64,000 nt of DNA. Source: Pedobacter lusitanus. Lineage in GTDB: Bacteria > Bacteroidota > Bacteroidia > Sphingobacteriales > Sphingobacteriaceae. Under the pieces are notes generated by a model. The model was given only the letters and a program-made list of their open reading frames with translations, had not been told where the DNA came from and ran no database searches. The stretch is from assembly GCF_040026395.1 (NCBI RefSeq), contig NZ_CP157278.1, forward strand, positions 5,022,001-5,086,000. Reading direction: 5' to 3'. Made by a program: the position numbers and the translations under genes. Below, in pieces: positions 41,671-51,510 of this stretch; the stretch's first letter is position 1, and the number at the start of each line of letters is the position of its first letter.

Positions 41671-43356
41671 TTATATGCCGGTTTTTAAACCGTTAAAAAA
41701 AGCAGTAATTTCAGCTAAAGTAGATGCATTAAGACATTGTTTAGCCTGTAATCCTCCTTTTCTGCCAATATAAACTCCATAATGCATATCTCTGAAGCCT
41801 TCCATCCGGTGCGCATCCGGGTTAACCGAAAGCAATACGCCTTTTTCCAGCGCATAGCGATGCCATCTCCAGTCCAGGTCTAAACGCAAAGGGTTAGCAT
41901 TGATCTCAATGACCACCTGGTTTGCGGCGCAGGCGTCAATCACTTTGGCATAGTCTATAGGGTAACCTTTACGGCTTAACAACAGACGTCCGGTTGGGTG
42001 ACCTAAAATGGTGGTATAAGGGTTTTCTATAGCTTTGATTAATCTGGCTGTTGCTTTTTCCTCATCCATCCTTAAATTACTGTGGACAGATGCAACAACA
42101 AAGTCAAAGGTTTTTAAGATGTCGTCACTATAGTCAAGAGATCCATCATTCAGGATATCACTTTCTATTCCTTTAAATATTTTGAATGGTGCCAGCTTTT
42201 CATTGAGGGCATCAATTTCTTTATGCTGGGCAAAAATACGCTGCTCATTTAACCCGTTGGCATAAAAGGCTGATTTAGAGTGGTCACACATACCCAGGTA
42301 TTCCAGGTGGAGTGTGTCTTTACAGTAAACGGCCATTTGTTCAAGGGTGTGTACACCGTCACTCCAGGTCGAGTGATTGTGAAGACTTCCTTTAAGATCA
42401 GTATAGGTAATGAGTTGTGGTAAGCGGTTTGCTTTGGCCAGCCCTATTTCATCAAGACCTTCTCTGAGTTCCGGAGTTACAAATTCAAGACCTGCTTTGG
42501 TATAGATTTCTTCTTCGTTGGCAAATGGACCATTTCCGGAAAGTTTCAGTACTTCCTGTACATGGGCTTCATTACCAGTTAGGGTAAACAGATTCAGATA
42601 GAAGTCTGTTTTAGGGTAGATATGTAATTGTATTTTTAGTCCGAAAGTACTGCTGGCAGTAAACAGGTTGTCTGTTTGCTTTTCAAAGGAGAGGTCTGTA
42701 AATGCACCAAGGCCACTGATGATAGCTGCAGGGTTTTCTGCACCGATCACAAAATCCAGTTCTTCGATGGTTTCCAGATACCTGCGATATTCTCCTGCAA
42801 TATTGAATAAGGTATTCTTTTCAATAGTATCCAGCCATGACTGAAGATCTGCGGAAAGAGTGGCAACCAGTGTTTCTGCCTGTGCATACAGGAATTTACC
42901 TTGTGCAGCCATTTTAAACTCGATAACCTTTTTGATTTCTTCCTGAGTTTTCAGACCAAAACCTTTGGCTTCTATCAGGCGGTTTTCATTACAGGCATAA
43001 TAGAGTTCACCGATATTTTCAATACCAAGGTCTTTCCAGATCACAACGATCTTTTTTGGACCAATCCCTTTGATACCCAGCATCTCCACAATACCTTCCG
43101 GTGTTTCTGCAAGAATCTGCTGGAGTTCTGTCATAGTCCCGGTCTGCAGTAATTCCCAGACTTTCGCTGCAGTACTTTTACCAAGACCATCGATTTTTTC
43201 GATTTCGTCCATGGTTTTGGTACTGATTGCGTAGGGTAGCTTATCTACTTTGAAGGCAGCATTTGCTATTGACTTTATTTTGAAAGGATTCTCGTTATGG
43301 AGCTCCATTAACTGAGAAAGGAGTCTGAGACTGCGGGCTATGGTTTTATTTTCCAT
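41671..43356 (-). CDS. PolX-family protein with PHP domain
   Basis: 561 residues from ATG 43356 (MENKTIARSL). The frame extends upstream to 43437, but those 27 residues are hydrophobic and unlike the family. Helix-hairpin-helix segments lie near residues 45-130 (IDGLGKSTAAKVW, LGIKGIGPKKIVVIWKDLGI). A pol-beta-like palm follows in which the catalytic DxD is not clear: TIEELDFVIGAE has one Asp only. The C-terminal PHP domain is well formed (LHNHSTWSDGVHTLEQM, MCDHSK, EINANPLRLDLDW, VNPDAHR) and should be a metal-dependent nuclease. A base-excision-repair role is inferred. Confidence 0.88.
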   Translation of the reverse strand: MENKTIARSLRLLSQLMELHNENPFKIKSIANAAFKVDKLPYAISTKTMDEIEKIDGLGKSTAAKVWELLQTGTMTELQQILAETPEGIVEMLGIKGIGPKKIVVIWKDLGIENIGELYYACNENRLIEAKGFGLKTQEEIKKVIEFKMAAQGKFLYAQAETLVATLSADLQSWLDTIEKNTLFNIAGEYRRYLETIEELDFVIGAENPAAIISGLGAFTDLSFEKQTDNLFTASSTFGLKIQLHIYPKTDFYLNLFTLTGNEAHVQEVLKLSGNGPFANEEEIYTKAGLEFVTPELREGLDEIGLAKANRLPQLITYTDLKGSLHNHSTWSDGVHTLEQMAVYCKDTLHLEYLGMCDHSKSAFYANGLNEQRIFAQHKEIDALNEKLAPFKIFKGIESDILNDGSLDYSDDILKTFDFVVASVHSNLRMDEEKATARLIKAIENPYTTILGHPTGRLLLSRKGYPIDYAKVIDACAANQVVIEINANPLRLDLDWRWHRYALEKGVLLSVNPDAHRMEGFRDMHYGVYIGRKGGLQAKQCLNASTLAEITAFFNGLKTGI

Positions 43357-43445
43357 TTGATGCAAAAATAAAGAAAAAAAGATGAAGGGTAGATTGCCTG
43401 CTAAAAAAAACATAGCCTGGTTTTTCAGTGCAGGCATCTGCCTGG

Positions 43446-44366
43446 TTATTTCATTTTAGCTCTGATGTTTGTGAGATTGGCCGGTGCATCAGTCAGGACA
43501 GCATCTGCACCAAGTTCTCCGGCTTTTTGATAGTCCTGCTCATTGTTAATCCCAAACAGGATGATTTTTATTTTGCCGGATTTACCTTTAATAGTTCTGA
43601 TCAGTTCTTTGTCCCAGAGATCAATGGTGACAGGGCTGCTGCCTTCACCCAGGGTAAGTGCTTCATTGATGGTGAAGCTGCGTTGTAATTCAAAACCTAT
43701 CCAGGTTACGCTGGTATCAGGAGCCTGGTATTTCCTGTTGATCCGGTAATCCAGCAGCCGCTGACGGGTTAGTTCTCTGGCTTCAAATACCCTGGCTTTT
43801 GGCCATGCTTTCAGCGCATTCAAATGTGCTATACTTGTAGAATAAAAGATGACACGATTCCAGGCATTCAGTTCATCCAATACTCTGGCTATACTGCGTA
43901 CCAGTATCCCCGGAGGCAAGGATTTCATATCCAGTGTAATAGGAATATCAGAAGGAATAGTATTCAGGGCTTCTCTGAGTGTAGGAATATGCAACGGCAG
44001 CTTGCGGTAAGGAAAGCCTTTATCCGGCTGGTAATTCCAGGCTGCATTGAGTTTGTTCAGCTCCTTTAACGTGAAATTTTCGATTTTGCCTTTTCCGTCT
44101 GTCCATACGCTGAGATCATTTGGGTGATATAGCACCGGGACACTGTCTTTACTGACCTGAATGTCCATTTCTACTGCATCGGCTCCTTTTTGCAGTGCAT
44201 TATTGAACGCCAGCAAGGTATTTTCAGGAAAATCATTCTTGCCGCCACGATGGGCAACGATCTGAGGAGATTTAGTTTGGGTTGAGTGCTGGCGAAGTGA
44301 AGCACAGGAGCTGAGGGCAACAGGGATGATGGCCAGTACCGTGATTTTGAGTAGAAAATTTTTCAT
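43446..44366 (-). CDS. Glycerophosphodiester phosphodiesterase lipoprotein
   Basis: 306 residues. Lipobox LSSC with Cys21. The GDPD TIM barrel begins VAHRGGKNDFPENT, continues ADAVEMDIQVSKDSVPVLYHP (Glu/Asp metal ligands and second His) and ends GADAVLTDAP. It releases glycerol-3-phosphate from glycerophosphodiesters in the periplasm. Monocistronic, divergent from the GH144-like lipoprotein gene. Confidence 0.9.
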   Translation of the reverse strand: MKNFLLKITVLAIIPVALSSCASLRQHSTQTKSPQIVAHRGGKNDFPENTLLAFNNALQKGADAVEMDIQVSKDSVPVLYHPNDLSVWTDGKGKIENFTLKELNKLNAAWNYQPDKGFPYRKLPLHIPTLREALNTIPSDIPITLDMKSLPPGILVRSIARVLDELNAWNRVIFYSTSIAHLNALKAWPKARVFEARELTRQRLLDYRINRKYQAPDTSVTWIGFELQRSFTINEALTLGEGSSPVTIDLWDKELIRTIKGKSGKIKIILFGINNEQDYQKAGELGADAVLTDAPANLTNIRAKMK

Positions 44367-44480
44367 ACGAATTGATGGAAGAATCGGAATAATAAACTAA
44401 GAATTGCTTAAATTGTAACGGAATGTTTACCCGCGATATTGTAAATCGGGGTAATAAAAGCAATTATTCCTCTAGTTTTT

Positions 44481-45803
44481 ATGAAAATGATTAAATATCT
44501 GAGAAAAACCGCAATATACATTTTACCTGTATTACTGATTACGGGAATGTTTTCCTGTTCCAAGGATAAAGGGATAACTGATACGCCACCATCAGTAAAG
44601 AAGGATGGGGCTGCTGATACATTAAATACCTTATTCCGGAACGCTTACCGGGTATATGAAATGCAGCGCAATGTGAAAGGAATTTACAGGGATTCAAAAT
44701 TGTTTAACGGGACTGATTATCATCCGTCTTCTGTAGCTAATATCGGAATCGGGCTGGTCTCACTTTGTGTTGCAGACCGGATGAAATGGATTCCTGATGG
44801 CAGCCAGCAGGCGATTACCACGCTGAGAACTATACTGGGATGGGATAAAACTTTCAAACTGGATGTCAATAGTGCTGGTTTTCCCCGTCATTTTGTGAAT
44901 ATGGAAACCGGGGCCCGGGAGTGGAATTCTGAATACAGTACGGTTGATGCAGCGATTATGGTTTCGGGTGCATTGTTCTGCAAGAATTATTTTAGCGGAA
45001 ACCCGACAATTTCCGGACTTGCTGACTCTTTGTATAAATCTATCGACTGGTCTAAGGCTATTGCTGATCCGGTTACCGGTAAATTATTTCTTACCCTGGA
45101 TGCTGATGGTAAAGGAATAGGTACTACTTCGGTATACAATGAATATATGCTGCTTGCCCATCTGGCTTATAAAGCTGAAAATGGTAATACGGGCCCTGCG
45201 ACTTCTTTATGGACTAATTTTTATGCCAATCCGGCTAATTTACCTAAATCGAATTATTCCGGTAAGGAAGTACTGACAGATTATGCCGGTTCATTCCTGT
45301 CTGATTTTATCCCTCAGTTCTGTTATTATTTATGTCAGCCTTATTCGGCTAGTCCGGTTTATATGAATTACATGAAGAATTCGATGCTGGCTGATAAATT
45401 ATGGTGGATCACCGCTGGTGGGACGGCGGTTTATGAATGGGGGCTGGGTGCTGGCAGTGATCCTGCCGGTTATCAAGCCAACAGGATTAATGATAATGCA
45501 GGCAAAGTAGTTTCCCCGCATATCGCAGGTGGCTTTATTCCGGTTAATGCTGAGGCAAAGAATGATCTGGTTAGTTTGTACAGAGCTAATAAAGGGGTTT
45601 ATACACTTCCTGGAACAACTGATCAGATCTTGTGGAGATATAGTGTAAAAGATCCGGCCTGGAGAGCTAATGAGGTTCAGGGGATTGATTATTCAACTAT
45701 GCTTTTTGGACTGGCTACTTTACCTGAGCATTGTGGAAAGGACTTTTTTACCACTTACAATAATTATAAATTCCCGGTTTATTCGTTTGTAAGTGCAAGA
45801 TAA
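44481..45803 (+). CDS. GH144/glucoamylase-domain (PF10091-like) lipoprotein
   Basis: 440 residues. Lipobox GMFSC with Cys26. The fold is an (alpha/alpha)6-like barrel: SSVANIGIGLVSLCVADRM, TTLRTILGW, FPRHFVNMETGAREWNSEYSTVDAAIMVSGALF. These follow the pattern of the Bacteroidota glucoamylase domain, whose characterised members include endo-beta-1,2-glucanases (GH144). The residue pattern near YSTVDAAI is consistent, but I cannot confirm the catalytic acid. No Sus genes are adjacent. It ends at a strong bidirectional hairpin. Confidence 0.75.
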   Translation: MKMIKYLRKTAIYILPVLLITGMFSCSKDKGITDTPPSVKKDGAADTLNTLFRNAYRVYEMQRNVKGIYRDSKLFNGTDYHPSSVANIGIGLVSLCVADRMKWIPDGSQQAITTLRTILGWDKTFKLDVNSAGFPRHFVNMETGAREWNSEYSTVDAAIMVSGALFCKNYFSGNPTISGLADSLYKSIDWSKAIADPVTGKLFLTLDADGKGIGTTSVYNEYMLLAHLAYKAENGNTGPATSLWTNFYANPANLPKSNYSGKEVLTDYAGSFLSDFIPQFCYYLCQPYSASPVYMNYMKNSMLADKLWWITAGGTAVYEWGLGAGSDPAGYQANRINDNAGKVVSPHIAGGFIPVNAEAKNDLVSLYRANKGVYTLPGTTDQILWRYSVKDPAWRANEVQGIDYSTMLFGLATLPEHCGKDFFTTYNNYKFPVYSFVSAR

Positions 45804-45851
45804 TAGCAGAAAACCCTGGATTTTGTTCCTGGTACTGTTCATTTAAATGAA

Positions 45852-45889
45852 AAAGGCCTTTTAACAGATTCAATTGTTAAAAGGCCTTT
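45852..45889. terminator. Bidirectional terminator
   Basis: AAAGGCCTTTTAACA (45852-45866) pairs perfectly with TGTTAAAAGGCCTTT (45875-45889) between convergent genes. Confidence 0.9.
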
Positions 45890-45908
45890 CCTGTTTATGC
45901 TGATCCTG

Positions 45909-47678
45909 TTACTGAATCTTAATCTCAAATGGCATTCTGGCCTGAACACCGCTATTGATAACTACTTTTTTCAATTGCTGATATAGCATGAAGTTATCAC
46001 CGAATTCCTGTTTTGCATAATACATCCTTACGTTATCGCCTGCATCAGACAGGAAAGATTTTAAGGGGTCCATTTTCTCAGGATATTCAACAACTCTGTA
46101 ATTGCTGAGTTTCGCTTTCTTGCCAGCAGCAGCTATAGCATCATTGAAGCTACCTATTCTGTCAGCCAGACCAATTTTAACTGCGTCTGTGCCAACCCAG
46201 ACATGTCCGCCGCCAATGGAGTCTATATAAGCCTTTGATCTCTTACGTCCATCTGCAACACGGGTGATGAAACTGTCGTAGACATGATTAACATCTGTCT
46301 GGATAATTAATCTTTCTCCCGGAGTTAACGGACGGCTGGTACTCATGATATCAGCATACTGACCGGTCTTTACACCGTCGAAAGTAATTCCTATTTTATT
46401 GGTTAACAGATTCTGGAAATTCGGGATAATACCGAATACGCCTATAGAACCGGTAATTGTATTCGGCTGTACAAAAATAGAGTCAGCTGCACAGGCAATA
46501 TAATAACCACCTGAAGCGGCTACATCTCCAAAAGAGGCAATAACCGGTTTTACTTTTTTACTCAGTACAATTTCTCTCCAGATCACATCAGAGGCCAGTG
46601 CACTTCCGCCACCTGAGTTTACACGGAGTACTATAGCTTTAATTTTGTCATCCTGTCTGGCTTTTCTGATCGCACGGGAAATTCTTTCTGAACCAATGGA
46701 TTCATCATTTCCTTCACCACCTGTAATATCGCCATTGGCATAAATGATAGCAATTTTGTTTTTGCTGTCACTATTGTCTTCTTTCTGATTCGCGGCGTAA
46801 TCATTGATAGTCACTGTAGCGATAGTTTCTTTCTGACCTGTTCCACTCAGCGTTTTAAGCTCATCAATCACTTCGTCTTTATATTTCAGTCCATCTACCA
46901 TTTTATAGGTTAGGGCGTCTTTAGGAGCCTGAATCCTGTAAGTATCAGCCATTTTATATAAACTGTCTTTCGGGATGTTTCTGGACAGGGAAATTCCTTC
47001 TAAAAAGGTATTGTAAAGACCACCCAGATAGGCTGTAACCTGCTGACGGTTATAATCACTCATTTTATCATTAGTGAAAGGCTCTACAGCACTTTTATAA
47101 TTACCAACGCGGATAATCTGAGCTTCTACACCCAGTTTTTCCATGGCTCCTTTGAAAAAGGTGAGCTGAGAGCTAAAGCCTTTGAATTCCAGAGCGCCTT
47201 GTGGGTTCAGGTAAACTTTATCAGCTACTGAAGCCAGGTAATAGGCATCCTGAGTATAAATCTCACTGTAAGCAATGATTTTTTTCTTACTTGTTTTAAA
47301 ATCAATTAATGCATCTCTGATTTCTTTTAAAGTTGCTTTTCCAGCTCTTGGTGAGCTAACATTTAAATAGATACATTTAATATTATCATCTGTTTTTGCT
47401 CTTTTTAATGCTCTCATCAGATCATTAAAACCAAGACTTTTGCCTGAATTTGAACCGATGATTGGCAGGTTATCCAGTGTTTTATTCGGAGTACGTTCCT
47501 TAATAGTCTGATCCAGATTAAGGTAGAGTACTGAATTGCTGACCACATCTACAGTTTTTTCTTTGTCTATCGAAGAAACTATAGCAACCACGGTAACTAT
47601 AAAAAGCAGGGCAATAATCACGGTAGAAAGCAGTATTCCTACAACGGTGGCAAAAACATATTTAAAAAATTCTCTCAT
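45909..47678 (-). CDS. sppA: Signal peptide peptidase SppA, 67K type
   Basis: 589 residues, two tandem ClpP-fold halves after one N-terminal membrane helix (about 9-32). The first half has IIAYSEIYTQDAYYLASVADKVYLNP, which should supply the general-base Lys region. The second half has VNSGGGSALASDVIWRE and GDVAASGGYYIACAADS, where the Ser after AA is the nucleophile. It degrades cleaved signal peptides in the membrane, facing the periplasm. It is divergent from folK. Confidence 0.95.
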   Translation of the reverse strand: MREFFKYVFATVVGILLSTVIIALLFIVTVVAIVSSIDKEKTVDVVSNSVLYLNLDQTIKERTPNKTLDNLPIIGSNSGKSLGFNDLMRALKRAKTDDNIKCIYLNVSSPRAGKATLKEIRDALIDFKTSKKKIIAYSEIYTQDAYYLASVADKVYLNPQGALEFKGFSSQLTFFKGAMEKLGVEAQIIRVGNYKSAVEPFTNDKMSDYNRQQVTAYLGGLYNTFLEGISLSRNIPKDSLYKMADTYRIQAPKDALTYKMVDGLKYKDEVIDELKTLSGTGQKETIATVTINDYAANQKEDNSDSKNKIAIIYANGDITGGEGNDESIGSERISRAIRKARQDDKIKAIVLRVNSGGGSALASDVIWREIVLSKKVKPVIASFGDVAASGGYYIACAADSIFVQPNTITGSIGVFGIIPNFQNLLTNKIGITFDGVKTGQYADIMSTSRPLTPGERLIIQTDVNHVYDSFITRVADGRKRSKAYIDSIGGGHVWVGTDAVKIGLADRIGSFNDAIAAAGKKAKLSNYRVVEYPEKMDPLKSFLSDAGDNVRMYYAKQEFGDNFMLYQQLKKVVINSGVQARMPFEIKIQ

Positions 47679-47730
47679 GTAGATGTTTAATATTTAATTT
47701 GTAAATATATTAAATGAATTAGCTTTTTAT

Positions 47731-48228
47731 ATGGGGTTGGAGTGCGAAATAGTTTATTTGTTACTGGGAAGTAACCTGGGAGAAAGAAAAGAGCTGATTC
47801 ATGAGGCAATTTCTAAAATTGGAGAAAGGATAGGAACAGTGGTCTCAAAATCAGCTATGTATGAAACTGCGGCCTGGGGAAATGCAAATCAGCCCTCTTT
47901 TTTGAATGTTGCAGTGGCTGTGGAAACAAAAATGACTGCTCTTGAGGTACTGGATGCTGCTCTGGCTATAGAACAGGAGCTGGGGAGGGTAAGACTGGAG
48001 AGATGGGGAGCCAGACTGATCGATATTGACCTGGTTTTATACGGACAGGAGATTATCGATGAGGGTGAGCGCCTGCAGGTACCTCATCCAAGAATGCACG
48101 AACGTAAATTTGTACTGGTACCTCTTGCCGAAATTGCCGGGGAAGTGGAACATCCGGTTTTCAAACAGCATATTTCAGTTTTGTTAGCGTTATTAAAGGA
48201 TAATTTAAAAGTGTCAAAAATATCATAA
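47731..48228 (+). CDS. folK: 2-amino-4-hydroxy-6-hydroxymethyldihydropteridine diphosphokinase
   Basis: 165 residues. VYLLLGSNLGERKELIHEAI opens the HPPK fold; WGARLIDIDLVLYGQEII carries the paired Asp for Mg-ATP, and VPHPRMHERKFVLVPLAEIA is the family signature. It transfers pyrophosphate to the pterin in folate synthesis. Divergent from sppA; no other folate gene is adjacent. Confidence 0.95.
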   Translation: MGLECEIVYLLLGSNLGERKELIHEAISKIGERIGTVVSKSAMYETAAWGNANQPSFLNVAVAVETKMTALEVLDAALAIEQELGRVRLERWGARLIDIDLVLYGQEIIDEGERLQVPHPRMHERKFVLVPLAEIAGEVEHPVFKQHISVLLALLKDNLKVSKIS

Positions 48229-48322
48229 AATTGTTTTAGGTTCATCTGATGAGGCTATTTATAGCTAAAAAGAAGAAAAAATAAATTATCAGATGAATTT
48301 TAGACAGTTTCTATAAATTTAT

Positions 48323-48330
48323 TAGTTTTG
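48323..48330 (+). promoter_or_regulatory. Candidate -7 element of the Hpt gene
   Basis: TAGTTTTG matches TAnnTTTG and ends 6 bases before ATG 48337. The mRNA would start at or near the start codon. No clear -33 TTTG is present. Confidence 0.45.
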
Positions 48331-48336
48331 TTTCAA

Positions 48337-48714
48337 ATGATTGACAAAGAAAAAAATAATAGCCCCCTTGATTTGTCTTACCTCCGGGACATGTCTGGTG
48401 ACAGTGCCGAGTTTATGATTGAGATGATTGATATGTTTAAGGTACAGACACCTTTATACGTAGCAGATCTGGAACAGTCGTACGAGGCTCAGGACTGGGA
48501 AAAGATGGCGGGTTATGCACATAAAATAAAACCTACACTGTCATATGTAGGTAGAGAAGATGCCCGCGGACATCTTCAGCTGATTGAGAATAATGCCCGT
48601 GATCTGAAAGATCTTTCGGCAATGCCTCAGGCCATCAAAGAACTGAATGATTTTGTACACATCCTGTACAGACAGCTGGATGAAGCAAAGGCTGAACTGG
48701 CCAAAAGACTTTAG
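48337..48714 (+). CDS. Orphan Hpt-domain phosphotransfer protein
   Basis: 125 residues from ATG 48337; a TTG at 48328 lies inside a promoter-like element. A single four-helix Hpt domain: SAEFMIEMIDMFKVQTP, then MAGYAHKIKPTLSYVGRE with the phosphorylatable His in AHKIKP. It would relay phosphate between a hybrid kinase and a response regulator. No kinase or regulator gene is adjacent, so the partners are elsewhere. Confidence 0.9.
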   Translation: MIDKEKNNSPLDLSYLRDMSGDSAEFMIEMIDMFKVQTPLYVADLEQSYEAQDWEKMAGYAHKIKPTLSYVGREDARGHLQLIENNARDLKDLSAMPQAIKELNDFVHILYRQLDEAKAELAKRL

Positions 48715-48720
48715 AAAAAT

Positions 48721-48777
48721 GTATAAAAAGCAGAAAGCTGTAAATAATCATTATTTACAGCTTTCTGCTTTTTATAC
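48721..48777. terminator. 27-bp perfect hairpin with a 3-base loop
   Basis: 48721-48747 and 48751-48777 are exact reverse complements around TCA, 6 bases after the Hpt stop and between convergent genes. The A/T ends give T tracts on both strands. Confidence 0.9.
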
Positions 48778-48794
48778 TATAGGGTATAACCGGT

Positions 48795-49478
48795 TTATAA
48801 TTTGGGTTCGCGTCTGAAATGTAATACCGATAAACTGATATAAAGTACCAGTACAAATGGTATTGCCGCAAATTTCAGAAACCCGATCAGCACTGCTGAC
48901 AGCATAAGGAAGATAAACTTTATTTTGTTATGTTTCCATTCCAGTGAGCCAAATTTCAAAGAGAAGATCCTGATTTCACTGGTGAGCAAAAAGCTCATGA
49001 TTACTGTAATTGCAACCAGCAGAATAGAGGAACTGATCAATCCGGGGTAATCTTTCTGGATAAAAGGCAGAGATACAATAAACAGGGTATTCATTGGTGT
49101 ATTTAAGCCTATGAAATCTTCTGTCTGTCTGGTATCTATATTGAATTTAGCCAGTCTTAATGCCGAAAATATGGTAATCAGAAAACCCAGGTAAGGTAAA
49201 TAAGGCGAAGAGAAATCACTCTGTGCAAGTAACTGGAACATCACTACACCAGGCAGGAATCCGAAACTTACCATATCCGCCAGGGAATCCAGTTCTTTAC
49301 CAATCGGGGATTTAACATTCAGTAATCTGGCTACAAAACCATCAAAGAAGTCACATATGCCGGATATTAACACGGCATATGCTGCAATATTTAAATCACC
49401 TTTAAATGCAAAAACCACGCCTATACATCCCGAAAAGAGATTGGCGCAAGTTAATGCATTGGGAATGTGCCTTTTCAT
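48795..49478 (-). CDS. pssA: CDP-diacylglycerol-serine O-phosphatidyltransferase
   Basis: 227 residues, about seven membrane helices. The CDP-alcohol phosphotransferase motif is complete: DFFDGFVAR, then a Gly and two Asp in SPIGKELDSLAD. It makes phosphatidylserine, the precursor of phosphatidylethanolamine. It starts 6 bases after the rho stop on the same strand, so it is read from the rho transcript. Confidence 0.93.
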   Translation of the reverse strand: MKRHIPNALTCANLFSGCIGVVFAFKGDLNIAAYAVLISGICDFFDGFVARLLNVKSPIGKELDSLADMVSFGFLPGVVMFQLLAQSDFSSPYLPYLGFLITIFSALRLAKFNIDTRQTEDFIGLNTPMNTLFIVSLPFIQKDYPGLISSSILLVAITVIMSFLLTSEIRIFSLKFGSLEWKHNKIKFIFLMLSAVLIGFLKFAAIPFVLVLYISLSVLHFRREPKL

Positions 49479-49484
49479 ATCTGA

Positions 49485-51227
49485 CTAGCTGTTCATGGAA
49501 ATTAAGAACTCTTCGTTGGTTTTTGTGTTCTTTATTTGCGCCTGAACAAACTCCATAGCTTCCTGTGCATTCATATCTGCCAGGTGGTTACGTAGGATCC
49601 ATACTCTTTGTAAGGTATCTCTGTCATGTAATAAGTCGTCTCTGCGGGTACTTGATGCTGTGATATCAATAGCAGGGAAAATACGTTTGTTAGACAGTTT
49701 ACGGTCTAACTGTAATTCCATATTACCTGTTCCTTTGAATTCTTCGAAAATTACCTCGTCCATTTTAGATCCTGTATCTGTTAAAGCAGTTGCTAAAATA
49801 GTTAATGAGCCACCTCTTTCAATATTACGTGCAGCTCCAAAGAAACGTTTTGGTTTGTGTAATGCATTTGCGTCCACACCACCTGATAAGATTTTACCTG
49901 ATGCAGGAGCAGTTGTATTATAAGCACGTGCAAGACGTGTAATTGAGTCCAGCAGGATAACCACATCATGTCCGCATTCTACCAGACGTTTTGCTTTTTC
50001 CAATACGATATTGGCAATTTTAACGTGACGTTCAGCCGGCTCATCGAATGTAGATGCAATTACTTCTGCACGTACGCTTCTTGCCATATCAGTAACCTCT
50101 TCCGGACGTTCATCAATCAGTAAAATGATCAGATATACTTCAGGATGGTTTTTAGCGATTGCATTGGCAACTTCTTTCAGGAGGTTGGTTTTTCCTGTTT
50201 TTGGTTGTGCAACAATCAAACCACGCTGACCTTTACCTATCGGGGTAAACAAATCAATGATACGGGTAGAATAGTTATTGGTTTCTGTGAAAAGATTTAA
50301 TCTTTCCGTAGGGAACAAAGGAGTAAGGTAGTCGAAAGGAACCCTGTCTCTTACATCAGCAGGTAAACGGCCATTGATAGTTTCTACTCTTACCAGCGGG
50401 AAATATTTTTCACCTTCTTTTGGAGGGCGGATACTTCCTTTAACTGTATCTCCGGTTTTTAAACCGAAAAGTTTGATCTGAGACTGTGAAACGTAAATAT
50501 CATCAGGAGAGGAAAGGTAGTTGTAATCTGCCGATCTCAGGAAACCATATCCGTCCGGCATAATTTCCAATACGCCTTCATTGGTAATGGTATTATCGAA
50601 ATCCAGGTTTGAATAACTGTTTTCGTTTTGTTTCTGATTATTATTGTTGCCGTTATTACCGTTATTGTTGTTTTTCTGTCTGTTGTCTTCTCTTACAGGT
50701 TTTGCCTTTTTAATTTCGGTATGTGCTGTAACAGGTTGCTGAACGTTAGATCTTTCTGCCGTTTTTGGTGCAGGAGCAGCATTTTCTGTCTTCACATTTC
50801 CCTCAGTGATAACTGGTGCAGCTTCTGGCTGTGCCTGTTCTTCCTGTTGAGGTGCGTCAAATAAAGAAGCTCTGTTAAAGTTAGCGTTGTTATTTGCCGC
50901 TGGCGCTGCTTCCGCTTCGTCTTTAGCAATACGTGTTCTTTTTCTGAGAGGCTTTTCTGCTGTTGCAGCCGGGGCTGCTGCCGGAGCAACTTTAGGTGCT
51001 TTTGATTTAGCTGCTTTAACAGGATTTTCTCCTGTGGCCTCATCATTAACTGCCGCTGCAGGAGCATCAGTTTGAGGAGTAGCTTCAGCTTGTTGTTCAC
51101 TAATTTGATGAATAACTTCAACCAATTCAGCTTTACGCAAATCATCAGCATTCAAGATCCCCTGAGATTTTGCTAACTCCCGCAATTCTGCAGTAAGTTT
51201 TTCATTTAATTCTGTTTTGTTAAACAT
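49485..51227 (-). CDS. rho: Transcription termination factor Rho with a long disordered insert
   Basis: 580 residues against about 420 in E. coli. Residues 1-45 are the SAP-like Rho N domain ([18 protein letters not shown]). Residues 46-215 are low complexity: Ala/Pro/Lys/Gln-rich, ending in an Asn/Gly run at 186-197. The RNA-binding domain ([17 protein letters not shown]) begins near 216, followed by the ATPase: [12 protein letters not shown] (Walker A near 340-348), [14 protein letters not shown], and the Q/R-loop [21 protein letters not shown]. Hexameric RNA helicase that ends transcription. Bacteroides Rho has a comparable disordered insert reported to drive condensate formation. Confidence 0.96.
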   Translation of the reverse strand: MFNKTELNEKLTAELRELAKSQGILNADDLRKAELVEVIHQISEQQAEATPQTDAPAAAVNDEATGENPVKAAKSKAPKVAPAAAPAATAEKPLRKRTRIAKDEAEAAPAANNNANFNRASLFDAPQQEEQAQPEAAPVITEGNVKTENAAPAPKTAERSNVQQPVTAHTEIKKAKPVREDNRQKNNNNGNNGNNNNQKQNENSYSNLDFDNTITNEGVLEIMPDGYGFLRSADYNYLSSPDDIYVSQSQIKLFGLKTGDTVKGSIRPPKEGEKYFPLVRVETINGRLPADVRDRVPFDYLTPLFPTERLNLFTETNNYSTRIIDLFTPIGKGQRGLIVAQPKTGKTNLLKEVANAIAKNHPEVYLIILLIDERPEEVTDMARSVRAEVIASTFDEPAERHVKIANIVLEKAKRLVECGHDVVILLDSITRLARAYNTTAPASGKILSGGVDANALHKPKRFFGAARNIERGGSLTILATALTDTGSKMDEVIFEEFKGTGNMELQLDRKLSNKRIFPAIDITASSTRRDDLLHDRDTLQRVWILRNHLADMNAQEAMEFVQAQIKNTKTNEEFLISMNS

Positions 51228-51510
51228 TATGTGGGTGTAGAGAAATTTTATATAAACGTATTTATCTGTATATCAAAGCAAAAAAATGCAATTACGAATT
51301 TGAAAATAGAACAAATTATTGTGAGATTTTCTGGAATGATCAGATAAATTGTTGAGAATTATGCTGCAATTGTATGTATTTGTATTCTAATCTCCAAGGA
51401 AAATTTAAAATTGTTATAAATATTTTACTTAATAATGTGTAAAACTCATCTCAAATAGGGACTTAATTGCTGTAGAAATTTTGGCATATTTGCGCATAAT
51501 CTAAGCCCAA

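Noticed and set aside
50887..51151. Frames antisense or shifted within the rho insert
   Set aside because: Low-complexity composition of the insert keeps other frames open; no independent start or family signal.
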